A stretch of 7,426 bases of DNA from Sutterella parvirubra YIT 11816 (GCF_000250875.1 NZ_JH604978.1:1-7426); one strand, 5' to 3'. Counted from the first letter of the stretch, positions 1 through 6,053 are shown. The notes: generated from the letters alone by a model not told the origin. A program made the numbers and translations.

Positions 1-80
1 CGTGTACCCGTTTGAGAGAAATTCACGTCAGAGCTCTCTTCTAAAGCAATTTTTCGAAAACACCTTCATTGCAGAAATTC
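1..80. other. Left edge, no supported gene
   Basis: This AT-rich stretch precedes the candidate small-RNA promoter. I see no coding region, RNA gene or terminator that I can support. A minus-strand open frame of 72 codons (41-259, GTG start) crosses it, but it runs antisense to the hairpins and has no convincing ribosome binding site, so I did not call it. Confidence 0.5.
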
Positions 81-109
81 TTGCGTTTTTTGCGAAATTT
101 GCGTATCAT
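81..109 (+). promoter_or_regulatory. Candidate sigma-70 promoter with TTGCG repeats
   Basis: A -35-like TTGCGT (81-86) and a -10-like TATCAT (104-109) are separated by exactly 17 bp. Transcription would start near 116, just upstream of a series of hairpins. The same stretch contains TTGCG at 81, 90 and 99, an exact 9-bp period, so it may also hold regulator sites. A promoter is inferred from spacing and match to consensus only. Confidence 0.5.
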
Positions 110-115
110 TGAGCC

Positions 116-246
116 TAATCGTACATGATCAGGGGTTTCGAAATCGTCTCCGGACGAGCTGAAATCCCCTAAAGTCAAGATTGACTCCGTCGCCTGTCCA
201 TTGGACATACGGAGCGAGAGCGGACCTTCGGGTCCGCTTTCATTTT
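116..246 (+). ncRNA. Candidate structured small RNA
   Basis: A predicted transcript of about 130 nt runs from the promoter at 81-109 to a terminator at 219-238. I can trace three main hairpins. The first pairs 131-139 with 161-170 (one bulge) and has an inner stem TCGTC/GACGA (144-148 with 153-157) around a TCCG loop. The second pairs CTCCGT (185-190) with ACGGAG (209-214) and has an inner stem TGTCC/GGACA (195-199 with 203-207). The third is the terminator, AGCGGACC/GGTCCGCT closed by a TTCG tetraloop. A minor stem GTCA/TGAC (174-177 with 182-185) overlaps the second hairpin by one base. I do not recognise it as 6S RNA, SRP RNA, RNase P RNA or tmRNA. Several GGA triplets are present, mostly in stems, so CsrA binding is only a weak thought. 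A 15-codon frame (125-172) lies over the first hairpin without a Shine-Dalgarno sequence. It could instead be the untranslated 3' end of an upstream transcript. Confidence 0.45.
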
Positions 247-247
247 C
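219..247 (+). terminator. Rho-independent terminator (UUCG hairpin)
   Basis: A perfect 8-bp stem (219-226 with 231-238) is closed by a C(TTCG)G tetraloop. It is followed by TTT, CA and TTTT. The T-rich side lies to the right, which indicates + strand transcription. Confidence 0.75.
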
Positions 248-265
248 TGGGCTGTTCACCCACTC

Positions 266-294
266 TTGCGAAACCGCATCGTCTCATGTAAGAT
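266..294 (+). promoter_or_regulatory. Promoter of tRNA-Gly
   Basis: TTGCGA (266-271) and TAAGAT (289-294) are separated by 17 bp. Transcription would start near 301, leaving a 5' leader of about 10 nt before the mature tRNA at 311. The promoter follows the upstream terminator, so the tRNA is an independent transcription unit. Confidence 0.7.
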
Positions 295-310
295 TAACCT
301 CCTGCGAAAC

Positions 311-385
311 GCGGGCGTCGTATAACGGCTATTACCTCAGCTTCCCAAGCTGATGACGAGGGTTCGACTCCCTTCGCCCGCTCCA
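311..385 (+). tRNA. glyU: tRNA-Gly (anticodon CCC)
   Basis: A complete cloverleaf with encoded CCA. The acceptor stem pairs GCGGGCG (311-317) with CGCCCGC (375-381), followed by discriminator T and CCA (383-385). The anticodon stem pairs TCAGC (337-341) with GCTGA (349-353) around loop TTCCCAA, giving anticodon CCC (344-346), which reads GGG glycine codons. The T arm pairs GAGGG with CCCTT around loop TTCGACT. The 5' leader TGCGAAA (303-309) is complementary to the 3' trailer TTTCGCA (390-396). The symbol glyU follows the E. coli name for the CCC isoacceptor. Confidence 0.97.
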
Positions 386-403
386 AACTTTTCGCAACTG
401 ATG

Positions 404-434
404 ACCTCGCGAGCTCGTCTCGGCGAGGTTTTTT
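404..434 (+). terminator. Terminator of tRNA-Gly
   Basis: ACCTCGC (404-410) pairs with GCGAGGT (423-429) around a 12-nt loop, followed by a run of six T (429-434). It ends the tRNA-Gly transcript before dnaQ. Confidence 0.7.
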
Positions 435-447
435 CGTTTCAGCGCGC

Positions 448-453
448 TATGAT
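448..453 (+). promoter_or_regulatory. Possible -10 element of dnaQ
   Basis: TATGAT matches five of six bases of the consensus -10 and lies 32 bp before the dnaQ start codon. No good -35 is visible at 17 bp (GAGGTT at 425-430), since that position falls in the tRNA terminator. Confidence 0.3.
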
Positions 454-485
454 GCGCTCACCGCAACCGAACCACCGAGGTCTTC

Positions 486-1223
486 ATGGCTACGCAACGT
501 CTCATCACGCTCGACACCGAAACGACAGGCCTCGAAGCTCAGGGCGGCGACCGCATCATCGAGATCGGCTGCGTCGCGCTCGACGGTCGACTCCTCACGA
601 ACCGCCCGGAAGACCGCCTTCAGCTCTACATCAACCCGGAGCGTGAAGTCCCTGCGGACGCCATCGAAGTCCACGGCATCACGAACGAGTTCCTCGCGGA
701 CAAGCCGAAATTCGCCGAGATCGTCGATCAGTTCCTCGCGTTTGTGAACGGCGGCACGCTGATCATCCACAACGCTGCGTTCGACACGGGCTTTCTTGAC
801 GCCGAGCTGGAGCGCTGCGGGCGCGGCAAAATCAGCGACTACTGCGAGGTGATCGACACGATCAAGCTCGCGAAGCAGCTTCTTCCCGGTCGCGCGGTGA
901 GTCTCGCGAGCCTCTGCCGATACTACGAAATCGACGACTCTGCCCGTACGTACCACGGCGCGCTTTTGGACGCGCAGCTCCTCGCCGAGGTCTACCAGTC
1001 GCTGACTCGCGGTCAGGACACGTTCGAGCTTCTCAACGTCGACGCGGACAACCTCCCGCCCATTCCGCCCTTCGAGGCTTTCGTCATCACGAAGGCGACG
1101 GACGAGGAAATCGCCGAGCACAACCGCATCCTCGACATTGCAGAAAAGAAGTGCAAGGGCATTTCGATCTGGCGCAAAGGCACCGAAGCCGACACTTCCG
1201 AGGCCTCAACCGAAGCCAACTAA
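486..1223 (+). CDS. dnaQ: DNA polymerase III epsilon subunit, 3'-5' proofreading exonuclease
   Basis: The 245-residue product removes misincorporated 3' nucleotides as part of the polymerase III core (alpha-epsilon-theta) at the replication fork. It is a DEDDh exonuclease with all catalytic positions present. Exo I is DTETTG with D10 and E12. Exo II is HNAAFD with D100. Exo III contains YHGALLD with H157 and D162. The length is close to the 243 residues of E. coli DnaQ. The region after about residue 180 is the less conserved part; in E. coli this part tethers epsilon to the alpha subunit, and here it ends in an acidic, Ser/Thr-rich tail. The ATG is preceded by CGAGG (476-480) with 5-nt spacing, and the exonuclease motif begins within ten residues, so the start is secure. 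The gene sits alone between the tRNA-Gly terminator and its own strong terminator; the rnhA partner common in other proteobacteria is not in the window. I see no truncation or missing residue. Confidence 0.97.
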   Translation: MATQRLITLDTETTGLEAQGGDRIIEIGCVALDGRLLTNRPEDRLQLYINPEREVPADAIEVHGITNEFLADKPKFAEIVDQFLAFVNGGTLIIHNAAFDTGFLDAELERCGRGKISDYCEVIDTIKLAKQLLPGRAVSLASLCRYYEIDDSARTYHGALLDAQLLAEVYQSLTRGQDTFELLNVDADNLPPIPPFEAFVITKATDEEIAEHNRILDIAEKKCKGISIWRKGTEADTSEASTEAN

Positions 1224-1241
1224 ACCCCCGAAAAAGTCGAC

Positions 1242-1285
1242 AAAATCCCGACAAATCTCTTTGATTTGTCGGGATTTTTCTTTTT
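1242..1285 (+). terminator. Strong terminator of dnaQ
   Basis: A perfect 16-bp inverted repeat (1242-1257 with 1263-1278) encloses a 5-nt loop TCTTT. A T-rich tail follows on the right (TTTTT, C, TTTTT). The A-rich left arm would also give a T-rich tail in the other direction, but no minus-strand gene is present to use it. Confidence 0.92.
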
Positions 1286-1385
1286 CGTCGCAACCAAACC
1301 GAAAACGACTAGGAGATTCTGCTTAGTCCTCCCGACCGCGCTCAAAAAAGCGTTTTCGGCTGATTTTGGGCCTCGCCGCAGGCAT

Positions 1386-1391
1386 TAGGAT
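1386..1391 (+). promoter_or_regulatory. Possible -10 element of the binding-protein gene
   Basis: TAGGAT, followed by GCA, lies 86 bp before the start codon of the solute-binding protein gene, in the 192 bp after the dnaQ terminator. No convincing -35 is visible at 16-18 bp. A promoter is expected somewhere here because the upstream terminator is strong. Confidence 0.25.
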
Positions 1392-1413
1392 GCACCTGTC
1401 CAAAAACAATCGT

Positions 1414-1452
1414 TGAGCCTGCGCGCGCCCACGCTTTCACCGCGCGGCCTCA
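1414..1452 (+). promoter_or_regulatory. GC-rich leader hairpin of the binding-protein gene
   Basis: CGCGCG (1422-1427) can pair with CGCGCG (1441-1446) around a 13-nt loop holding CCCACGC and TTTC. A weaker outer stem pairs TGAG (1414-1417) with CTCA (1449-1452). It lies 25 bp before the start codon and has no T tract, so it is not a terminator. The loop motif recurs in the leader of the permease gene. A regulatory role is inference. Confidence 0.35.
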
Positions 1453-1477
1453 GCACCCCTCAGTTCCGGAGCCCAAC

Positions 1478-2233
1478 ATGTTCAAGAAATTCGCCTTCGC
1501 CGCCTGCGCAGCCGTTGCGTTCACAGCCACGCTTTCCTCCGCCGCTCTTGCACGCGATCTGCTTCGCGTCGGTACGGAACCGACCTTCGCGCCGTTTGAG
1601 TTCTTGGACACCGAAACGAAGCAGTACTCCGGCTTCGACATGGACCTGATCCGCGCGGTTGCGGACAAGGCGGGCTACGACGTCGAAATTCTCAACATGG
1701 GCTTCGACGCCCTGATCCCGGCTCTGAAGACGAAGACGATCGATGTGATCGCCGCCGGCCTTTCGATCACCGAAGAACGCGCCAAGCGCGTCGACTTCAC
1801 GAAGCCCTACTACACGAGCGGCATTTCGATGATCGTCCGCCAGGCCGATGCCAAAAAGTTCGCGACGTTCGCGAACCTTGAAGGCCAGCGCCTTGCGGTC
1901 CAGATCGGCACGACCGGCGCCGACTACGCGAAGGGCATCAAGAACGCGAAGGTTCAGAGCTTCAACACGACGAGCGAAGCGTTCCTCGATCTCCAGTCCG
2001 GCAACGCCGCCGCGGTCGTGATGGACCGTCCGGTGCTCGCCTACTTCCTGAAGACCCAGCCTAAGGCGGGCAAGTCGCTGAAGCTCCAGCCCGAAATCAT
2101 GGATGCGCAGAGCTACGGTTTCGCCGTCGACAAGGGCAACACCGAGCTTCTCAACAAGCTCAACAAGGCCTACGACGAACTCGTTGCGTCGGGCGAAGCG
2201 AAGAAGATCCACGACAAGTGGTTCGCTGAATAA
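1478..2233 (+). CDS. Periplasmic polar amino acid-binding protein of an ABC importer
   Basis: This 251-residue protein should capture an amino acid in the periplasm and deliver it to an inner-membrane ABC permease. Residues 1-25 form a Sec signal peptide: KK near the start, an Ala/Phe-rich core and an ALA cleavage site before R26. The mature part belongs to family 3 solute-binding proteins. The signature begins GFDMDL at 52-57. The segment LSITEERAKRVDF carries R101, equivalent to the GlnH arginine that binds the ligand carboxylate. Later come IGTTGA (143-148) and D183 in VVMDRP, the usual ligand amino-group contact. The fold suits glutamine, histidine, arginine or a similar substrate; the exact ligand cannot be read from the sequence. 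The Shine-Dalgarno GGAG (1468-1471) stands 6 nt before the ATG. A terminator follows, and the permease gene starts 144 bp downstream. The usual excess of binding protein over permease could be set by that terminator. Confidence 0.93.
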   Translation: MFKKFAFAACAAVAFTATLSSAALARDLLRVGTEPTFAPFEFLDTETKQYSGFDMDLIRAVADKAGYDVEILNMGFDALIPALKTKTIDVIAAGLSITEERAKRVDFTKPYYTSGISMIVRQADAKKFATFANLEGQRLAVQIGTTGADYAKGIKNAKVQSFNTTSEAFLDLQSGNAAAVVMDRPVLAYFLKTQPKAGKSLKLQPEIMDAQSYGFAVDKGNTELLNKLNKAYDELVASGEAKKIHDKWFAE

Positions 2234-2251
2234 TTCATCGGCTCGGAACCG

Positions 2252-2280
2252 AACCGGCCTCATTCCGAGGCCGGTTTTTT
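2252..2280 (+). terminator. Terminator between binding protein and permease genes
   Basis: AACCGGCCTC (2252-2261) pairs perfectly with GAGGCCGGTT (2267-2276) around loop ATTCC, with a run of six T at 2275-2280. It should stop most or all transcripts from the binding-protein gene before the permease gene. Confidence 0.9.
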
Positions 2281-2308
2281 ACAGAATTCGTCTTTAAAAG
2301 CGTAGACT
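2278..2308 (+). promoter_or_regulatory. Weak candidate promoter of the permease gene
   Basis: TTTACA (2278-2283, overlapping the terminator T run) and TAGACT (2303-2308) are 19 bp apart, longer than optimal. It is the best pair I find between the terminator and the permease start. The permease may instead depend on readthrough of the terminator. Confidence 0.25.
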
Positions 2309-2313
2309 GACGA

Positions 2314-2353
2314 CGCTGCGCGCTTTTCCCCACACCCACGCCTTCGCGCAGCG
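2314..2353 (+). promoter_or_regulatory. Leader hairpin of the permease gene
   Basis: A perfect 9-bp inverted repeat, CGCTGCGCG (2314-2322) with CGCGCAGCG (2345-2353), encloses 22 nt including CCCACGC (2335-2341). It ends 9 nt before the Shine-Dalgarno sequence AGAGGA (2363-2368) and is followed by A-rich sequence, not a T tract. It could modulate translation, stabilise the transcript or be a protein-binding site on DNA. The function is unknown. Confidence 0.45.
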
Positions 2354-2377
2354 ATAAAAATTAGAGGAACACAACGA

Positions 2378-3043
2378 ATGGAATTCGACATCAGCCTGGT
2401 CTCGAACAGCCTGCCGCTGCTTCTGCGCGGTGCGCTCCTCACGCTCGAGATCACCGCGCTCTCGGTCGGCTTCGGCCTGATCCTGGGGCTTATTCTCGGT
2501 CTTTCCCAGCTCGCGAAGACCCCGCTGCTTCGCTGGCCCGCGAAGGTCTACGTCGACTTCATCCGCGGCACCCCGCTCCTGATTCAGATCTTCATCATCT
2601 ACTTTGCGCTGCCGAACCTCATCGGTCACCGCATCGACCCGTTCATCGCCGCGGTCACCGCCTGCTCGCTCAATTCGGGCGCCTACATCGCGGAAATCTT
2701 CCGCGGCGGCATTCAGTCGATCTCGCAGGGTCAGATGCGCGCCGGGCTCTCGCTCGGCATGACCTACGGCCAGACGATGCGCTACATCGTGCTGCCGCAG
2801 GCCTTCAAGCGCATCATTCCGCCGCTCGGCAACGAATTCATCGCGATGTTGAAGGACTCGTCCCTGGTGTCCGTCATCGGGTTTGAGGAACTCACGCGTT
2901 CCGGCCAGTTGGTCATCGCCGAAACCTACGCGACGATCGAAATCTGGACGGCGGTCGCACTCCTCTACCTCATCATGACGCTCTCGATCTCGCAGATCGT
3001 CCGCTTCATGGAAAAGCGCTTCCGTCTCTCCGACGAACGTTGA
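2378..3043 (+). CDS. Polar amino acid ABC transporter permease (GlnP/HisM type)
   Basis: The 221-residue inner-membrane protein should form the translocation channel for an amino acid delivered by a binding protein such as the one encoded just upstream. I see about five hydrophobic segments, near 16-43, 57-80, 88-105, 150-170 and 188-210. The conserved VDFIRGTPLL (59-68) is typical of this family. The cytoplasmic EAA-type loop runs from about 106 to 143 and includes RAGLSLG (121-127) and IVLP (137-140); this loop docks onto the ATPase. Length and motifs fit GlnP, HisM and ArtQ relatives. The ATG is preceded by AGAGGA with 9-nt spacing. A terminator and the unrelated rpsO follow, so the ATPase is not encoded here and must come from elsewhere if the importer works. 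Whether it acts as a homodimer or pairs with a second permease cannot be read from the sequence. Confidence 0.94.
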   Translation: MEFDISLVSNSLPLLLRGALLTLEITALSVGFGLILGLILGLSQLAKTPLLRWPAKVYVDFIRGTPLLIQIFIIYFALPNLIGHRIDPFIAAVTACSLNSGAYIAEIFRGGIQSISQGQMRAGLSLGMTYGQTMRYIVLPQAFKRIIPPLGNEFIAMLKDSSLVSVIGFEELTRSGQLVIAETYATIEIWTAVALLYLIMTLSISQIVRFMEKRFRLSDER

Positions 3044-3062
3044 CCAGTCGAAGTCCCGAACT

Positions 3063-3099
3063 CGAAACCCCGGCCCGAACCGCCGGGGTTTCGCTTTTT
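3063..3099 (+). terminator. Terminator of the permease gene
   Basis: A perfect 12-bp stem (3063-3074 with 3082-3093) has a 7-nt loop CCGAACC and is followed by C and five T (3095-3099). Confidence 0.88.
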
Positions 3100-3132
3100 C
3101 AGCGATCGCGCGAAGAAAAGTCCTCCGCGCCC

Positions 3133-3162
3133 TTGCAAGTCGCTTCGAAGCGCAGGTAGAAT
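3133..3162 (+). promoter_or_regulatory. Promoter of rpsO
   Basis: TTGCAA (3133-3138) and TAGAAT (3157-3162, five of six consensus bases) are separated by 18 bp. Transcription would start near 3169, giving a leader of about 64 nt. Many rpsO leaders carry a structure bound by S15 for autoregulation; I could not trace a convincing pseudoknot here. Confidence 0.6.
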
Positions 3163-3232
3163 TCGCACTTTCACGGCGCAGGTCTCAACGCCCGCGTCCG
3201 CATGTTTCACATTTGAGTGCATAGGAATACCC

Positions 3233-3499
3233 ATGTCCGTTGAAATGAACAAGTCCGAGATCGTTGCGAAGTTCCAGCGCGCCGAAGGCGACACCGGCTC
3301 TCCCGAAGTTCAGGTCGCTCTCCTCACGGCCCGCATCAACCATCTCACCGAACACTTCAAGGTTCACGCCAAGGACCACCACTCCCGCCGCGGCCTTCTC
3401 CGCATGGTTTCGCGCCGCCGCAAGCTCCTTGACTACCTGAAGCGCACCGACCTCAACGCCTACCGTACGCTGATCGACGCCCTCGGTCTCCGTAAGTAA
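3233..3499 (+). CDS. rpsO: 30S ribosomal protein S15
   Basis: S15 binds 16S rRNA early in assembly of the small subunit platform and also contributes to a bridge to the 50S subunit. The 88-residue product is nearly the length of E. coli S15 (89 residues). It keeps the family core: [19 protein letters not shown] (20-38) and [20 protein letters not shown] (47-66), which includes rRNA-contacting residues, then a C-terminal helix ending GLRK. The ATG at 3233 has an upstream ATAGGAA (3221-3227) at suitable distance. A second in-frame ATG four codons later has poorer spacing. The gene has its own promoter and terminator. It precedes pnp, as in E. coli, but here the two appear to be separate transcription units. 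In other bacteria S15 represses its own translation; the leader is long enough for that, but the structure is not evident. Confidence 0.98.
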   Translation: MSVEMNKSEIVAKFQRAEGDTGSPEVQVALLTARINHLTEHFKVHAKDHHSRRGLLRMVSRRRKLLDYLKRTDLNAYRTLIDALGLRK

Positions 3500-3509
3500 G
3501 GTTTCCCGC

Positions 3510-3543
3510 AAGGCCTGCCGATTTTTTCGACAGGCCTTCTTTC
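3510..3543 (+). terminator. Terminator of rpsO
   Basis: AAGGCCTG (3510-3517) pairs with CAGGCCTT (3531-3538) around a 13-nt loop, followed by the T-rich TTCTTT. It lies 10 nt after the rpsO stop and separates rpsO from pnp. Confidence 0.8.
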
Positions 3544-3659
3544 TATCCACCGTCGTCCTTCGCGGCTCCCTCAACCTCCCCCTTTGTCTCCAACCCATCG
3601 AAGCGTTGCGATGCGAGCGGTTTTTGCTGAAGACCATTGGCACCGCAGCGTTCGAGCAA

Positions 3660-3689
3660 TCGACGTGAATTGTCCGGGGCGGTTACACT
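3660..3689 (+). promoter_or_regulatory. Candidate promoter of pnp
   Basis: TCGACG (3660-3665) and TACACT (3684-3689) are 18 bp apart, each with four of six consensus bases. Transcription would start near 3696, giving a leader of about 48 nt. The rest of the gap between rpsO and pnp (3544-3743) shows no gene. I see no long perfect stem like the RNase III-cut leader of E. coli pnp. Confidence 0.35.
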
Positions 3690-3743
3690 AGCGCGGTTGA
3701 GTCCAGCACTCGAAAACGACGAATTTTTTAGGAAACATCCACG

Positions 3744-5867
3744 ATGACGATGTTCAACAAGGTCTCGAAGACCTTCCGCTTCGGCAACCACGACGTCACG
3801 CTCGAAACCGGTGAGATCGCCCGCCAGGCGACGGGTTCCTGCATCTGCCGCATGGACGATACGGTCGTCCTCGCCACGGTCGTCGCCAAGAAGGAAGCGA
3901 AGCCCGGTCAGGACTTCTTCCCGCTCACGGTCGACTACATTGAAAAGACCTACGCCGCCGGCAAGATCCCCGGCGGCTTCTTCAAGCGTGAAGGTCGTCC
4001 TTCCGAAAAGGAAACGCTGACGAGCCGCCTGATCGACCGTCCGATCCGTCCGCTCTTCCCGGACGGCTTCTTCAACGAAGTTCAGGTCATCATTCACGTC
4101 CTCTCCGCGGACCCGATGGTCGACCCGGACATCCCCGCGATGATCGGCGCCTCCGCCGCGCTCGCGATCTCGGGCATCCCCTTCAAGGGCCCGATCGGCG
4201 CCTGCCGCGTGGGCTACGTCAACGACGCCTTCGTTCTCAACCCGACCACCGAAGAACTCAAGACCTCGCGCCTCGACCTCGTGGTCGCCGGTACGGAACG
4301 CGCTGTTCTGATGGTTGAATCCGAAGCCGACGTCCTCCCCGAAAAGACGATGCTCGACGCCGTGATGTTCGGTCACCGCGAAATGCAGGTCGCGATCAAC
4401 GCGATCAACGAACTCGTCGCCGAAGCCGGCAAGCCCGCCTGGGATTGGCAGCCCGCTCCGAAGAACGAAGCGCTCTACGCCCGCATCGTCGAAATCGCCG
4501 ACGCCGGCCTCAAGGAAGCCTTCTCGATCCGCCAGAAGCAGGCGCGTACGGAAAAGCTCCGCGAAGTCTATGCGCTCGTCGAAGCGACCCTCACGGCCGA
4601 CGCCGAATCCGCCGGCACGGAAGTCGCCGACATGAACGAAGTTCACGGCATCCTCTTCGAACTCGAAGCGAAGATCGTCCGTTCGAACATTCTTAACGGC
4701 GAACCCCGCATCGACGGCCGCGACACCCGTACCGTCCGTCCGATCGAAATCCGCCAGAGCGTCCTTCCGCGCACGCACGGCTCCGCCCTCTTCACCCGCG
4801 GCGAAACGCAGGCCCTCGTCACGACGACCCTCGGCACGAAGCAGGACGAACAGATCATCGACGGCCTCTGCGAAGAAACGCACGAGCGCTTCATGCTCCA
4901 CTACAACATGCCCCCGTTCGCGACCGGCGAAACGGGCCGCGTCGGCTCGCCCAAGCGTCGTGAAATCGGCCACGGCCGTCTCGCGAAGCGCGCCCTGAAG
5001 GCCGTGCTTCCGACCGCGGACGAATTCCAGTACACGATCCGCGTCGTCTCCGAAATCTGCGAATCGAACGGCTCGAGCTCGATGGCTTCCGTCTGCGGCG
5101 GCTGCCTCTCGATGCTCGACGCCGGCGTCCCGCTGAAGGACTACGTCGCGGGCGTCGCGATGGGCTTGATCAAGGAAGGCAACAAGTTCGCCGTCCTCAC
5201 CGACATCCTCGGCGACGAAGACCACCTCGGCGACATGGACTTCAAGGTGGCGGGTACGGAAAACGGCGTGACCGCCCTCCAGATGGACATCAAGATCGAA
5301 GGCATCACGGCGGAAATCATGCAGGCCGCGCTCGCGCAGGCCCACGAAGGCCGCCAGCACATCCTCGGCAAGATGCACGAAATGGCCGGCGGCGGCGCGC
5401 ACGAACTCTCCGACTACGCGCCCCGCATGGTCTCCTTCAAGATCAACCCGGAAAAGATCCGTGACGTCATCGGCAAGGGCGGCTCGACCATCCGCGCCCT
5501 CACGGAAGAAACCGGCACGACGATCAACGTCGAAGACGACGGCACCGTCACGATCGCGAGCCCCGACATGGCCCGCGTCGAAGAAGCGCGCCGCCGCATC
5601 GAGCTGATCACGGCCGAAGTCGAAGCCGGTCAGATCTACGAAGGCACGGTCCAGCGCCTGCTTGAGTTCGGCGCGATCGTTCAGCTGCTCCCGGGCAAGG
5701 ACGGGCTTCTCCACATCTCGCAGATCGCCAACGAACGCGTGAACCAGGTCTCCGACTACCTGAAGGAAGGCCAGAAGGTCCGCGTCAAGGTGATCGAAGC
5801 CGACGAAAAGGGCCGCGTCCGCCTCTCGATGAAGGCGCTTCTCAAGGAAGACGTCCTGCAGGGCTGA
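3744..5867 (+). CDS. pnp: Polynucleotide phosphorylase
   Basis: This 3'-5' exoribonuclease uses phosphate to degrade RNA into nucleoside diphosphates and can run in reverse to add tails. It works as a trimer, often with the degradosome. The 707-residue length is close to E. coli PNPase (711). Two RNase PH-like cores are visible. The first carries FFKREGRP (79-86). The second carries KRREIGHG (404-411), SSS at 444-446, and D493, D499 and K501 within DHLGDMDFK, matching E. coli D486, D492 and K494. A KH domain follows at about 561-620 with GKGG at 577-580, then an S1 domain at about 628-697. The C-terminal tail is short, with only a few residues after the S1 domain. The start is the first of two nearby ATGs: AGGA (3730-3733) lies 10 nt before 3744 but 16 nt before the second. 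The gene ends in tandem in-frame stops, TGA TGA. E. coli PNPase represses its own mRNA after RNase III cleavage; that leader structure is not apparent here. Confidence 0.98.
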   Translation: MTMFNKVSKTFRFGNHDVTLETGEIARQATGSCICRMDDTVVLATVVAKKEAKPGQDFFPLTVDYIEKTYAAGKIPGGFFKREGRPSEKETLTSRLIDRPIRPLFPDGFFNEVQVIIHVLSADPMVDPDIPAMIGASAALAISGIPFKGPIGACRVGYVNDAFVLNPTTEELKTSRLDLVVAGTERAVLMVESEADVLPEKTMLDAVMFGHREMQVAINAINELVAEAGKPAWDWQPAPKNEALYARIVEIADAGLKEAFSIRQKQARTEKLREVYALVEATLTADAESAGTEVADMNEVHGILFELEAKIVRSNILNGEPRIDGRDTRTVRPIEIRQSVLPRTHGSALFTRGETQALVTTTLGTKQDEQIIDGLCEETHERFMLHYNMPPFATGETGRVGSPKRREIGHGRLAKRALKAVLPTADEFQYTIRVVSEICESNGSSSMASVCGGCLSMLDAGVPLKDYVAGVAMGLIKEGNKFAVLTDILGDEDHLGDMDFKVAGTENGVTALQMDIKIEGITAEIMQAALAQAHEGRQHILGKMHEMAGGGAHELSDYAPRMVSFKINPEKIRDVIGKGGSTIRALTEETGTTINVEDDGTVTIASPDMARVEEARRRIELITAEVEAGQIYEGTVQRLLEFGAIVQLLPGKDGLLHISQIANERVNQVSDYLKEGQKVRVKVIEADEKGRVRLSMKALLKEDVLQG

Positions 5868-5876
5868 TGACTGAGA

Positions 5877-5899
5877 CGTGATCCGCCCTGCGGATCACG
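5877..5899 (+). other. Hairpin in the pnp 3' untranslated region
   Basis: A perfect 10-bp stem, CGTGATCCGC (5877-5886) with GCGGATCACG (5890-5899), has only a 3-nt loop CCT. It begins 9 nt after the pnp stop and lacks a T tract. It lies upstream of the terminator hairpin, so the transcript would end in two stacked stem-loops. A role in protecting the mRNA 3' end is inference. Confidence 0.6.
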
Positions 5900-5915
5900 C
5901 TCCGCCCGACATTCG

Positions 5916-5953
5916 ACCGACCGTTCCGCACCTGCGGGACGGTCGGTTTTCTT
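5916..5953 (+). terminator. Terminator of pnp
   Basis: A 14-bp stem with one G-T pair (5916-5929 with 5934-5947) has a 4-nt loop ACCT, followed by TTTT, C and TTT. It is a strong rho-independent terminator. Confidence 0.88.
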
Positions 5954-6023
5954 TGAACTCTCCCCAACGGAAGCTTCCCGACGAAACCCTGCTCGGAAGC
6001 GCCCGGAGAAGCGCGTGAAGAAG

Positions 6024-6053
6024 CGGACGCCCCGGGGCCAACTAAGGTAAAAT
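6024..6053 (+). promoter_or_regulatory. Candidate promoter of tpiA
   Basis: TAAAAT (6048-6053) matches five of six -10 bases. The upstream CGGACG (6024-6029), 18 bp away, keeps only the GAC core of a -35. Transcription would start near 6060, leaving a leader of about 68 nt that contains a small hairpin (GGCGG/CCGCC, 6071-6075 with 6080-6084). The rest of the 5955-6127 gap holds no gene I can support. Confidence 0.4.

Noticed and set aside
125..172. A 15-codon frame (ATG to TAA) covering the first hairpin of the candidate small RNA
   Set aside because: There is no Shine-Dalgarno sequence and the frame is buried in a stable hairpin. A dual-function RNA is possible but unsupported.
41..259. A 72-codon minus-strand frame with a GTG start and a basic C-terminus
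   Set aside because: It runs through the small-RNA hairpins, has no convincing ribosome binding site, and matches nothing I recognise. The promoter, hairpins and terminator all point to the + strand.
311..385. tRNA-Gly as an integration site for a mobile element
   Set aside because: No integrase gene and no duplicated tRNA 3' end occur in the window; the neighbours are housekeeping genes.
353..646. A + strand frame running from inside tRNA-Gly into dnaQ
   Set aside because: It starts in a tRNA, overlaps dnaQ in another frame and has an Arg/Pro/His-rich composition typical of a frame shadow.
1478..1507. Possible lipoprotein signal at C10 of the binding protein
   Set aside because: The hydrophobic stretch before C10 is too short and position -3 is Phe. 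A normal cleavage site after A25 fits better.
3543..5714. A 723-codon open frame on the minus strand, antisense to pnp
   Set aside because: Its product is dominated by Asp, Glu, Arg, Val and Ala, as expected when a GC-rich gene with strong third-position bias is read antisense. It shows no domain I recognise, and pnp on the + strand is unmistakable.
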